DNA of 47,622 nucleotides from an uncultured Elusimicrobia bacterium. Its GTDB lineage: Bacteria > Elusimicrobiota > Elusimicrobia > Elusimicrobiales > UBA9959. Each line of letters begins with the position of its first letter. The first letter of the stretch is position 1. The translations under genes were made by a program, and so were the position numbers. Below, in pieces: positions 8,951 to 16,412 of this stretch. The notes under the pieces were generated by a model. That model was not told where the DNA came from, made no database searches, and saw only the letters and a list, made by a program, of their open reading frames with translations. The stretch spans positions 1 through 47,622 of the forward strand of contig CAISZM010000043.1 in assembly GCA_903889965.1 (NCBI GenBank), given 5' to 3'.

Positions 8951-9829
8951 ATGAACCACGATATCTACGCAACGGAAGGGCTTTACAAGATAGTCGGGAA
9001 AACGGAACTTTCAGCCGTCGTCTCGCGGCACGTGATCTACGCGCCCCTGATAGCCGCCAAGGCCAGGCCCGGGCACTTCGTCATACTTCGGGCCCGCGAG
9101 GGCGGCGAGCGCATACCGGTCACGCTGGTGGACTGGGATCCCGAAAAAGGCACGGTCACGATCATTATCCAGGCAATAGGCAAATCGACCTCCGAAATGA
9201 ACGCTTTTAAGCTGGGAGACTCTTTCAGCGACGTAGCCGGGCCGCTGGGAACCCCGGTGGAAATTAAAAACTACGGTACGGTGCTTGGGGTCGGCGGCGG
9301 GGTCGGCATAGCCGAACTTTTCCCTATAGCCAGGGCCTTTAAAAAGGCCGGGAACAGGGTGATATCGGTGCTGGGCGCACGCACGAAAGACCTTGTAATA
9401 CTTGAGGCGGAGATGGGCGTCATCTCCGATAAGGTCATGGTTACGACCGACGACGGCTCGGCCGGGAAAAAAGGCCTGGTTACCGACGCCATGAAGGAAC
9501 TCTACGCCGCGGGAGAGAAGATAGACGCGATCTTCACCATAGGCCCCATAATGATGATGAAGTTCGTGGGAGAGACCTCCCGCCCGCACGGCACGCCCAC
9601 CTACGCCAGCCTCAACCCGATAATGCTGGACGGTACCGGCATGTGCGGCGGCTGCCGGGTGGAGGTCGGCGGGAAGCCGCGATTCGCCTGCGTGGACGGC
9701 CCGATGTTCGACGCTCACCAGACCAATTTCGATCAGCTTATCAAGCGCACAGCGGCTTACCGGGAACATGAGGGCCAGGCGATGGAACGGTACGCCAAAA
9801 CCCACGATTGCAGGATTGGTCTGCACTAG
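8951..9829 (+). CDS. nfnA: NfnA-type FAD/NAD-binding, [2Fe-2S] small subunit
   Basis: The 292-residue protein is of the ferredoxin-NADP reductase/dihydroorotate dehydrogenase electron-transfer subunit (PyrK) type. The N-terminal FAD barrel contains RPGHFVILRA and RIPVTLVDWD. The NAD-binding motif is GVGGGVGIAELFPIARAFKKAG. C-terminal cysteines in GMCGGCRVEVGG and RFACVDGP fit the [2Fe-2S] site. AAGGA lies 8 bases before the ATG. It follows nfnB by 65 bases and should form a heterodimer with it in the cytoplasm, taking electrons from NADH. The fit to NfnA or SudB is strong; enzymatic direction is inferred from the neighbouring PFOR. Confidence 0.88.
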   Translation: MNHDIYATEGLYKIVGKTELSAVVSRHVIYAPLIAAKARPGHFVILRAREGGERIPVTLVDWDPEKGTVTIIIQAIGKSTSEMNAFKLGDSFSDVAGPLGTPVEIKNYGTVLGVGGGVGIAELFPIARAFKKAGNRVISVLGARTKDLVILEAEMGVISDKVMVTTDDGSAGKKGLVTDAMKELYAAGEKIDAIFTIGPIMMMKFVGETSRPHGTPTYASLNPIMLDGTGMCGGCRVEVGGKPRFACVDGPMFDAHQTNFDQLIKRTAAYREHEGQAMERYAKTHDCRIGLH

Positions 9830-9902
9830 CCGCGCGGCGGTCAGGCGGCAACCGGGCATGCGTCTTGCCGCGAGGATCGGAGCGTCCGGGCGCAATAAAA
9901 AA

Positions 9903-9951
9903 TTGACAAATGGCAGGGTTAATTTGCAGAATTAATCCAGCCTGTTATATA
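9903..9951 (+). promoter_or_regulatory. Promoter region with AT-rich palindrome before the DUF3015 gene
   Basis: Two sigma70-like readings are possible: TTGACA (9903-9908) with CAGAAT 18 bases on (9927-9932), or TTTGCA (9923-9928) with TATATA 17 bases on (9946-9951). A 9-bp inverted repeat with one G-T pair (9916-9924/9930-9938, loop TGCAG) overlaps both. It could be an operator or, if transcribed, a leader stem. Confidence 0.4.
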
Positions 9952-9970
9952 AAATAAAGGGGAACAAAGA

Positions 9971-10420
9971 ATGAAAAAACTGATATTAGCAGCGGTCGTT
10001 GTGGGAGCTTCCTGCGCCGCCGCCTTCGCGGCCGACTACGGCAGCGCCGGCTGCGGTCTCGGCAGCCTGGCTTTCAAGGAAAACGACATGACCCAGGTGC
10101 TTGCGGCCACCACCAACGGCACTTTCGGCAGCCAGACCTTCGGCATAACCTCCGGGACCTCGGGCTGCAATAACAAGGGCCTGGTGAAGGTGTCCATGGC
10201 CCGTGAGAGTTTCATCGAAGCCAACTACAAAGACCTGTCCCGCGACGTGGCCGCCGGCAAGGGCGAATATGTCGCCAACCTGGCCAGTCTCTACGGCTAC
10301 ACGCCCGACAACAACTGGAAGTTCACCCAGCTGCTGCAGAAGAACCATACCACCATCTTCGCCTCCAACAACGCGAAGACAGCCGTTAACGAGATCAATC
10401 GTCTCGTTGGCAGCTTGTAA
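9971..10420 (+). CDS. DUF3015-family exported protein
   Basis: The 149-residue protein has a signal peptide (MKKLILAAVVVGASCAAAFA) and a mature part matching DUF3015: DYGSAGCGLGSLAF, a Gly/Thr/Ser segment with SGTSGCNNKGLV, then a helical tail with EYVANLASLYG. Two cysteines in the mature N-terminal part could form a disulfide. AAGGGGA precedes the ATG at good spacing, and a strong terminator follows 25 bases after the stop, suggesting an abundant monocistronic message. The DUF4105 gene comes next; I recall this pairing from Proteobacteria, but that is from memory. Function of DUF3015 is unknown. Confidence 0.85.
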   Translation: MKKLILAAVVVGASCAAAFAADYGSAGCGLGSLAFKENDMTQVLAATTNGTFGSQTFGITSGTSGCNNKGLVKVSMARESFIEANYKDLSRDVAAGKGEYVANLASLYGYTPDNNWKFTQLLQKNHTTIFASNNAKTAVNEINRLVGSL

Positions 10421-10435
10421 TCCCGCAGCGACGCG

Positions 10436-12367
10436 ATGAATTACGGACGGACCGGCTGGCTCAGGCTGCCGGTCCGTCTTTTTTTTCTGGCATTTTTAAC
10501 CGCCGCCCCGGCCGCAGGAGCGGCAGCCCCCGGCACAGAACTGCTGCGCCTCAATCTGCGGCAGGCCGCCCTGAACGCCGAAGCCTGGAAAGATCCGTAC
10601 TGGCTGAAGCTGCTTTATTACGAGAAGAACCTTCTCGGCGGTTACCACAGCCCTTCGGTGAATCCCGATTTTTTTCTCTCCTCCTGGGGAAGGATCAGTC
10701 CAAAACTCGAACTTGAAGCCGCCATAGACGGCTTTTTTTTCGCCGGCCCCCCCGACGCCAGTCCCGAATGCCGCTTTCCCGAGCGCTACCTTTGGCTGCG
10801 CGGGAAACTGGGCGTGACTCCTGCCGCGGTCCCCGCGCCCGCCTGCCGTGATTTCATCGAGTGGAAGGCCGGCCTGGACGTGGAATCGGTAAGCCTTCTT
10901 TTCGCTTCAGGTTACCTTAACAATCCCTCCACGCTTTACGGCCACACTTTCCTGCGGCTACGTAAGCGCGGCGCGGCCGGAGCCGACCTGCTGGATTACA
11001 CCATAAACTACGCGGCGACCGCGGACGAGGAGAACGGCCTTTTCTTCGCCATCAAGGGCCTGGTCGGGGCCTACCCGGGACAGTTCTCCACCATCCCGTA
11101 TTACCTGAAAATACAGGAATACCACAATATAGAAAGCAGGGACCTCTGGGAATTCCCGCTGAACCTTAACCAGGATGAAATAGACCGGCTTCTTCGCCAC
11201 GGCTGGGAACTGGGCAAGGCGGCCTTCCCCTATCTCTTTTTCACACGCAACTGTTCCTGGCAGCTGATGCCCCTCCTGGATATTGTAAAGCCGGAACTGG
11301 ACCTCTCCAGGCGTTTTCACTTCTGGGTAATACCTTCCGACACCGTAAAGGCCGCGCTCCCCCCCTCCCCCGCCTCCGCTCCCGGCTGGCGGCCCTCCCT
11401 CTGGAAGATCGTGGACTGGAAAAGGTCCCAGCTTTCCCCCGGCGAGAGGGCCTCGGTGCTGGAACTGGCGAGGGGAGACCAGCAGGCCGGACTAAAAAAA
11501 CTTGAGGGCGCCCCGCTTGCAAGCCGGGCCGCCGTGCTTGAGACGGCCGTGGATTACTTAAGCTGGCGTTTCTACGCCCGGCGAATAGGTAAAACGGAGC
11601 TCGACAGGCGCACCGATCCCCTTCTGGCGGTACGCGCCCCGCTTGGCCAGCAGATAACGTTCCTCGGCGCGCCGGCCAGGCCGGTTTCAGTGCTTGACGC
11701 CCACGAGAGCATGCGCCTCGGCGCGGGGCTTGTTTCGCTGAAGAACGGGCCGGCTTACGAGCTGCAGGCCCGCTTCGCCATGCAGGACCTGCTGGACGAC
11801 CCTGCGGGATATCTCCCTGACGCCGCGCTTGAAATGGGTTCTGTACGGCTGCGTTATGAGAAACTGTACAACAGGCTTTATTTAAAGGAAGGACGCCTCG
11901 CGCACGTCCTTAGCATGAACCCGTGGGACAGCTGGGTGCGGCGCCAGTCCTGGGAGATAAATGCCGGGATCGAACAGGCGGATGAAACAGGACGCCAGAG
12001 CGGCAAGGCGGCTGTTTGGGCGATGAACGCCGGCTCCGGCTTTGCGGCGGAAGTTGGCGGCCCGGTCCGGCAGCTCTGGTACGCTATGCTCGAGGCTGAC
12101 AGCGCTTTCGGCCCGGCTCTGGCGGGCGACTGGCGCGCTGGCGCCGGTTTAAAGGCCGGCGTGCTGGCCGAGCGCGGAACATTCCGTTTCCTGGCCGAAG
12201 CCCGATATATAAGTTACGCCCTGGGCGACACGAGGCCGCTCTGGGCCGGGTCGGCGGCGGCTTCGCTGCGTCTCGCGAAGAACAGTTCGGTCCGTATGGA
12301 ATACGCTTGGCGCGGGAAGGTGAAGGAAACCGGCGTATATCTTCACCAGTTCGTGTTCCCGCCGTAG
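10436..12367 (+). CDS. DUF4105 (Lnb N-terminal-like) periplasmic protein with C-terminal barrel-like region
   Basis: The 643-residue protein begins with a signal peptide (hydrophobic core LFFLAFLTAAPAAG). The DUF4105 domain lies at about residues 155-320, with the conserved NPSTLYGHTFLRL block carrying a His and TRNCSWQLMPLLD carrying a Cys, which together look like a Cys/His catalytic pair. In Bacteroides Lnb this domain is linked to lipoprotein N-acylation, so a lipid or lipoprotein acyl-transfer role is possible here. The last roughly 240 residues alternate polar and aromatic residues and end in FVFPP, suggesting a small outer-membrane barrel. No other in-frame ATG, GTG or TTG lies nearby, so the start at 10436 is forced even though a terminator overlaps the first codons. 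Confidence 0.82.
   Translation: MNYGRTGWLRLPVRLFFLAFLTAAPAAGAAAPGTELLRLNLRQAALNAEAWKDPYWLKLLYYEKNLLGGYHSPSVNPDFFLSSWGRISPKLELEAAIDGFFFAGPPDASPECRFPERYLWLRGKLGVTPAAVPAPACRDFIEWKAGLDVESVSLLFASGYLNNPSTLYGHTFLRLRKRGAAGADLLDYTINYAATADEENGLFFAIKGLVGAYPGQFSTIPYYLKIQEYHNIESRDLWEFPLNLNQDEIDRLLRHGWELGKAAFPYLFFTRNCSWQLMPLLDIVKPELDLSRRFHFWVIPSDTVKAALPPSPASAPGWRPSLWKIVDWKRSQLSPGERASVLELARGDQQAGLKKLEGAPLASRAAVLETAVDYLSWRFYARRIGKTELDRRTDPLLAVRAPLGQQITFLGAPARPVSVLDAHESMRLGAGLVSLKNGPAYELQARFAMQDLLDDPAGYLPDAALEMGSVRLRYEKLYNRLYLKEGRLAHVLSMNPWDSWVRRQSWEINAGIEQADETGRQSGKAAVWAMNAGSGFAAEVGGPVRQLWYAMLEADSAFGPALAGDWRAGAGLKAGVLAERGTFRFLAEARYISYALGDTRPLWAGSAAASLRLAKNSSVRMEYAWRGKVKETGVYLHQFVFPP
10446..10486 (+). terminator. 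Strong intrinsic terminator inside the DUF4105 signal-peptide codons
   Basis: GACGGACCGGC (10446-10456) pairs perfectly over 11 bp with GCCGGTCCGTC (10468-10478), followed at once by eight T residues (10479-10486). It lies 25 bases after the DUF3015 stop but 10 bases inside the downstream reading frame that begins at 10436. It can end the DUF3015 message or act as a translation-sensitive attenuator for the downstream gene. Confidence 0.85.
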
Positions 12368-12394
12368 TATGGGCCGGAATACCGGAGGTGTCAG

Positions 12395-13234
12395 GTGGAC
12401 TTTATGAAAACAGCAGGAACAACCGCGCTTATAGCCGCGGCCGCGGCGTTCACGGGCTGCACCCATTTGTTCTTTCAACCCTCAGGCCATATTTACGGGG
12501 ATCCTGCGGACTCCGGGCTGAAATACGAGGCTTTAAAATTCAATTCCGCCGACGGCACTGCGCTGACCGGCATGTTCTTCCCCGCCGCCGGAACCCCCCT
12601 CGGGACCGTGGTCCATTTTCACGGCAACGCCAGCAATATGACGGCGCATTATCCCTATTCAGCCTGGCTTTCAAAAGAGGGATTCAATGTTTTTATTTTT
12701 GATTACCGCGGCTACGGGGCTTCGGGAGGAAAGCCTACCCTGGACGGGCTGGTGGAGGATGGTATTGCGGCGCTGGAGCAGGCGAAGAAACTGCCCGGAG
12801 CGGAAGCGGGCAAGATCATCATTTTAGGCCAGAGCCTTGGCGGGGCGATAGCGGTAGCGGCGGCGGCCGAGTCCGGCTTTAAACCTGCGGCTTTGGTGCT
12901 TGAAGGGACTTTTTATTCCTACCGGAGCATAGGCTCTGCGGTGTTAAGGCGGAGGTGGTTCACCTGGCCGGCGGCGTGGCTGCCGTGGGTGGCGGTAAAC
13001 GGGCGGCATTCGCCCGCTGACTACATCGGGAAAATAACCTGTCCAAAGCTTTTCATACATTCCGGAGAAGATCCCGTCGTGCCTTTCAGCCAGGGCCGCA
13101 AGCTCTACGAGGCGGCCGGGGAACCGAAGGAATTCTGGGCGGTCCGCGGCGGGCACATTGACGCCTTTTATTCCCAGCGCGAGACCTACGGTCCTAAGCT
13201 TGTGGAGTTCCTTAGAAAAGCTCTAAACAAATAA
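12395..13234 (+). CDS. Lipoprotein alpha/beta hydrolase (BEM46/YfhR-like)
   Basis: The 279-residue protein has a lipoprotein signal ending AAAFTGC (Cys22 would be lipidated). The alpha/beta-hydrolase fold shows HFHGNASNM (oxyanion region), FDYRGYGASGG, the nucleophile elbow GQSLGG (Ser near residue 149), an acid in SGEDPVVPF (near 225) and a His in GGHIDAF (near 253). The GTG at 12395 is 6 bases after GGAGG and is preferred over the ATG at 12404. It probably acts as an esterase or thioesterase in the periplasm, and its place after the Lnb-like gene fits lipid or acyl work at the envelope. The substrate is not evident. Confidence 0.87.
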   Translation: MDFMKTAGTTALIAAAAAFTGCTHLFFQPSGHIYGDPADSGLKYEALKFNSADGTALTGMFFPAAGTPLGTVVHFHGNASNMTAHYPYSAWLSKEGFNVFIFDYRGYGASGGKPTLDGLVEDGIAALEQAKKLPGAEAGKIIILGQSLGGAIAVAAAAESGFKPAALVLEGTFYSYRSIGSAVLRRRWFTWPAAWLPWVAVNGRHSPADYIGKITCPKLFIHSGEDPVVPFSQGRKLYEAAGEPKEFWAVRGGHIDAFYSQRETYGPKLVEFLRKALNK

Positions 13235-13243
13235 TTGCTGTTA

Positions 13244-13270
13244 CCGGCCGGCGGGGATCCCGGCGGCCGG
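13244..13270. terminator. GC-rich hairpin between convergent genes
   Basis: CCGGCCG (13244-13250) pairs with CGGCCGG (13264-13270) and continues inward after one mismatch as CGGG/CCCG. It lies between the stops of the hydrolase (+) and the permease (-). No T-tract follows on either strand, so efficient termination is uncertain. Confidence 0.4.
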
Positions 13271-13271
13271 G

Positions 13272-14543
13272 TCAGCCGGGCTTTGCGTCCCTGTCTCCCA
13301 GGGACAGCGCGAGGTTCAGCAGGACGGCCAGCACCGTGCCGAAAGCTATCCCCGCCATGTTCACGCGCCCCACTGTGAAGCCTTTGACGCCGAGGCCGGT
13401 CGAAATTATTATGGATGCGCCTGCGATTATAAGGTTCTTGTGCGAGCACAGGTCCACTTTGGCGTCCAGCCAGATCTTGATGCCCATCATGGCTATAAGG
13501 CCGTAAAGTATTACAGTGACCCCGCCTAGCACCGGCCCGGGTATGGACTCGACGACCGCGCCGAACTTGGGGCAAAGCCCGAGCAGGATGGCTATGCACG
13601 CCGCCGCTATAAAATTGTAAACGCTGAATACCCGCGTTATCGCCATAACACCCATGTTCTCGGCGTAGGTAGTCTGCGGAGTTCCTCCGCCCATCGCCGA
13701 AACGAATGTGGCCGCGGCGTCCCCAAGGTAGGCCCGCCCGAGGTGCGGGTTGAGGTCCCGCTTCATATAGCCGGAGATGGCCTCTATGTGGCCTTTATTC
13801 TCCGCCACAAGCACCACGAACACCGGCGCGATAACGAGCATTGCGCCGGGACTGAAGGCGGGCTTTATAAAAGGGGGCAGCCCCAGCCAGGCGGCGTCCC
13901 GTATGGCGGCCAGGTGCTCCGGGCCTATTATGCCGAGCGCGAGCGACAGCGCGTAGCCTGCCGCTACCCCAACCAATATCGGGAGCAGGCGAATAAAGCC
14001 CTTGAGATAGATGGAAACAAAAGCTGCTACGGCGAACGTTACGCAGGCCACCGCGAGCCTTATATAGTCGCCGCTCCCCGCAAGTCTGAAGTCTGAATTT
14101 ATGAAATTCGAAACGGCCGAGGAGGACAGGTTAAGGCCTATCAGCGCCACCACGGCGCCGGTCACGATAGGCGGCATCAGCCGGTCTATCCACGCCGAAC
14201 CGTATTTAAGCGTGACCGCGGCGGCGGCGGCGTAAAGCAGCGCGGCCGCGGCGATGCCTGAAAGCGCGTAAGGTATGTTCGCCTGTACCCCGCCGGTGAC
14301 GGCCAGCACCGGGCCGATGAAGGCGAAGCTGGATCCGAGGTAGCTGGGAACTTTCGCGCGGGTGATGAGTATGAAAAGAAGCGTGCCTATGCCGGAGAAG
14401 AAAATGGCGGTTTGGGGGTTGAAGCCCATCAGTATCGGGGCCAGGACGGTGGCCCCGAACATGGCCACAACGTGCTGCATACCCATCGGTATGAGGCGCG
14501 CCAGGGGGAGCTTGTCTTCCGGGTAGTATATCCTGTCTTCCAT
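13272..14543 (-). CDS. uraA: NCS2-family uracil/xanthine permease (UraA-like)
   Basis: About 423 residues of a polytopic inner-membrane nucleobase:cation symporter. The hallmark GMQHVVAMFGATVLAPILMG lies at the N-terminus, as in UraA and PyrP. The Glu-containing substrate motif is VAENKGHIEAISGYM, and GGGTPQTTYAENMG matches the second half-helix motif. The frame can also start at a TTG (14582) overlapping the kinase stop, but the ATG at 14543 gives the usual family N-terminus. It is last in a three-gene minus-strand unit after a CNB-fold protein and an atypical kinase, an unusual setting for a nucleobase transporter. Uracil is the likeliest substrate; xanthine is possible. Confidence 0.88.
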   Translation of the reverse strand: MEDRIYYPEDKLPLARLIPMGMQHVVAMFGATVLAPILMGFNPQTAIFFSGIGTLLFILITRAKVPSYLGSSFAFIGPVLAVTGGVQANIPYALSGIAAAALLYAAAAAVTLKYGSAWIDRLMPPIVTGAVVALIGLNLSSSAVSNFINSDFRLAGSGDYIRLAVACVTFAVAAFVSIYLKGFIRLLPILVGVAAGYALSLALGIIGPEHLAAIRDAAWLGLPPFIKPAFSPGAMLVIAPVFVVLVAENKGHIEAISGYMKRDLNPHLGRAYLGDAAATFVSAMGGGTPQTTYAENMGVMAITRVFSVYNFIAAACIAILLGLCPKFGAVVESIPGPVLGGVTVILYGLIAMMGIKIWLDAKVDLCSHKNLIIAGASIIISTGLGVKGFTVGRVNMAGIAFGTVLAVLLNLALSLGDRDAKPG

Positions 14544-14578
14544 GGTCGGGGATAAGGCGCGATGCGTTAAGGCTCGGT

Positions 14579-15829
14579 TCAATCGACCCAGTTTACAGCC
14601 CGTTCCGTAGCGAGCTTCGAGATGAAAAAAGTAAAAGTCGACCCTTTTCCGGGCTGCGATTCCGCGAATATCGCCCCGCGATGGGCCTGGGCTATTTTCT
14701 GCGACGTCCAGAGGCCCAGCCCCAGCCCTTCTATGGAAGAATTGATAGAGTTTTCAACCCTGAAAAAAGGGGTAAAGAGGCGGGATATTTCGGCCTGGGA
14801 CATCCCTATCCCGTTATCGGTAACGACAAAGCTGCGTCTTTCCTTGGTCTCGGAGTAAACAAGTTCCACGCGCCCGTCCGAGGTGGTATATTTAAGCGCG
14901 TTTCCCACCAGGTTCGACAGCAGCTCCGCGAGATAATCGAAATCCCCGTTGAAAACGCGGGCTTCCCCGTCGCATTCCGTCCTCAGCTGCTTCGAGCGGG
15001 TCTGGACATAGAACGAATATTTAAGACGTATGTGGTCAAGAAGTTTTCTCGGGTCAACTTCCGCGAGGAGCGGCCTGGGCGTCCATTTCAACGGCAACTC
15101 GGGTTCAAAGCAGGAGGCCAGCGCGCATTGCAGCTGATTTGTCGTCCGCGTAAGTGCGGGGGCCGCGGCCGCGGGCTCGCTTCCGGAAGCCGCTATTCGT
15201 TCGATATCGTCCACATAATTTTTAAGCCGGCTCTTGAAAGTCCTGAAAATATCCACAGCCACGCCTTCTTTCAGCTTCTCAAAAACCAGCGCCTTTTCCA
15301 CGGGTCGCGCGCATCCGCGGAAACCTTCGAACCCGCTGTCTGACCTTTGGGCATAAAGGTCTACCAGGAGTTCCATCGTGCCGCCTGTTTTGGTTTTCCC
15401 GGTCATCTGGAGGGCGCGATGCACCTGTCCGCGCGGCAGGAAGGATTCGTCCGGGACCCCATCCGCGCATTTTAAGTACCCCCACAGGCACTTGCCCTTG
15501 AGGAAATCCGGTTCGTAGCGCAGGAACTGGGCCATGGCCGTATTTATGTCGCGCACCGACCCCTGCGCGTCTACGCTGAAAACTCCGTCGAATACCCTTT
15601 CCTTGAAAGCCTGGAGTTCCACCTCGCTCCTTATGGCGCGGGCTTCCGATCTTTTGACGATGCTGTCCACTTTCACGGCGCCGGCCATGGTGCCGAGAAG
15701 CGTAAATATTATCAGCGCCGAGACGGTGTATATAAAGAAAGGATTGTCCTCTCCCAGGCCGAATACGTAGGCCAGAGGCAGGAGCGAAAAGAAAAAGATG
15801 GATAAGAACAGCCTTGCTCTGAGCGTCAT
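14579..15829 (-). CDS. Membrane histidine-kinase-like protein with PAS and HATPase domains, no visible phospho-acceptor His
   Basis: The 416-residue protein has two N-terminal membrane helices (about residues 7-25 and 32-52), a PAS domain (about 72-180) and a C-terminal HATPase domain. The ATPase has a full set of boxes: LLSNLVGNALKYT (N), VTDNGIGM (G1), FTPFFRV (F) and GLGLGLW (G2). Where the HisKA H-box should be, the sequence reads DIFRTFKSRLKNYVDDIER, with no histidine. It may therefore phosphorylate another site or act as an ATP-gated scaffold. Its ATG overlaps the stop of the upstream CNB gene (ATGA), and no response regulator is present. The domain call is firm; the signalling mechanism is open. 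Confidence 0.82.
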   Translation of the reverse strand: MTLRARLFLSIFFFSLLPLAYVFGLGEDNPFFIYTVSALIIFTLLGTMAGAVKVDSIVKRSEARAIRSEVELQAFKERVFDGVFSVDAQGSVRDINTAMAQFLRYEPDFLKGKCLWGYLKCADGVPDESFLPRGQVHRALQMTGKTKTGGTMELLVDLYAQRSDSGFEGFRGCARPVEKALVFEKLKEGVAVDIFRTFKSRLKNYVDDIERIAASGSEPAAAAPALTRTTNQLQCALASCFEPELPLKWTPRPLLAEVDPRKLLDHIRLKYSFYVQTRSKQLRTECDGEARVFNGDFDYLAELLSNLVGNALKYTTSDGRVELVYSETKERRSFVVTDNGIGMSQAEISRLFTPFFRVENSINSSIEGLGLGLWTSQKIAQAHRGAIFAESQPGKGSTFTFFISKLATERAVNWVD

Positions 15830-16335
15830 ACGGAGAGGCCTAAAAAAGATCTGATGTTTTTGAGCAGGCGGGAGGCGGGAATGGCCGCGGGCTCAAGCCC
15901 GAGGGCCCGGACGCCCTTGCGCCTGGAGACAGCGTCCGCCATTCTTTCGGCCAGAACCGGGTTCGCCTTTACAACCTTGCGCAGTTCGCCGGGGGGCAGT
16001 AAAAACAGTTCCGCCTCGGCTTCCGCCTCCACCGAGGCGTTGCAGATCTCCCCCGTCAATATGGAAACCTCGCCGAAATAGTCGCCCTCCGCGAGTCCGG
16101 CCAGGCGCTTGCGCCCCTGGGGTGTTTCAGCCCAGACCGAGACCGTTCCCCGGCGTATGATATAAAGCGCATCACCCTTCTGACCCTGGCGTATTATATT
16201 CTCGCCGGGCAGGAAGACGCGCTTTCCTATCGATAGCGTGAGACTTGTCAGTTCCTCGTCGGAATGATACGAGAGAAAATCCAGCTTGCGGAGTTTTTCG
16301 AAAAGCCATTTGACGTCAGACGGGGATAGTGCCAT
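15826..16335 (-). CDS. Cyclic-nucleotide-binding-fold protein (CNB domain only)
   Basis: The 169-residue protein carries one CNB beta-roll (about residues 15-130): LPGENIIRQGQKGDALYII, then the phosphate-binding cassette region GDYFGEVSILTGEICNAS. No DNA-binding helix-turn-helix follows, so it is not a CRP-type regulator. The cassette keeps the Glu of FGE, but the Arg that contacts the cyclic phosphate appears replaced (Cys/Asn), so cAMP binding is doubtful. It overlaps the kinase gene by ATGA and may regulate it directly. A -10 hexamer lies 10 bases upstream of the ATG, so the transcript may be almost leaderless. Confidence 0.82.
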   Translation of the reverse strand: MALSPSDVKWLFEKLRKLDFLSYHSDEELTSLTLSIGKRVFLPGENIIRQGQKGDALYIIRRGTVSVWAETPQGRKRLAGLAEGDYFGEVSILTGEICNASVEAEAEAELFLLPPGELRKVVKANPVLAERMADAVSRRKGVRALGLEPAAIPASRLLKNIRSFLGLSV

Positions 16336-16344
16336 ATTCGTAAT

Positions 16345-16372
16345 GCTATATAAAAAACATCTCCGCGTTCAA
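16345..16372 (-). promoter_or_regulatory. Sigma70-like promoter of the CNB-kinase-permease unit
   Basis: On the minus strand TTGAAC (16367-16372) and TATAGC (16345-16350) are separated by 16 bases. The predicted transcription start is only a few bases before the ATG at 16335. Confidence 0.45.
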
Positions 16373-16412
16373 ACAGTCCTTAAACCGTATTTCGCGCGGG
16401 GACGGGCGCAGC

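Noticed and set aside
7476-9829. Glutamate synthase small subunit for nitrogen assimilation
   Set aside because: No large subunit is present and the next gene encodes the PyrK-like NfnA partner, favouring NfnAB or a sulfide-dehydrogenase-type complex.
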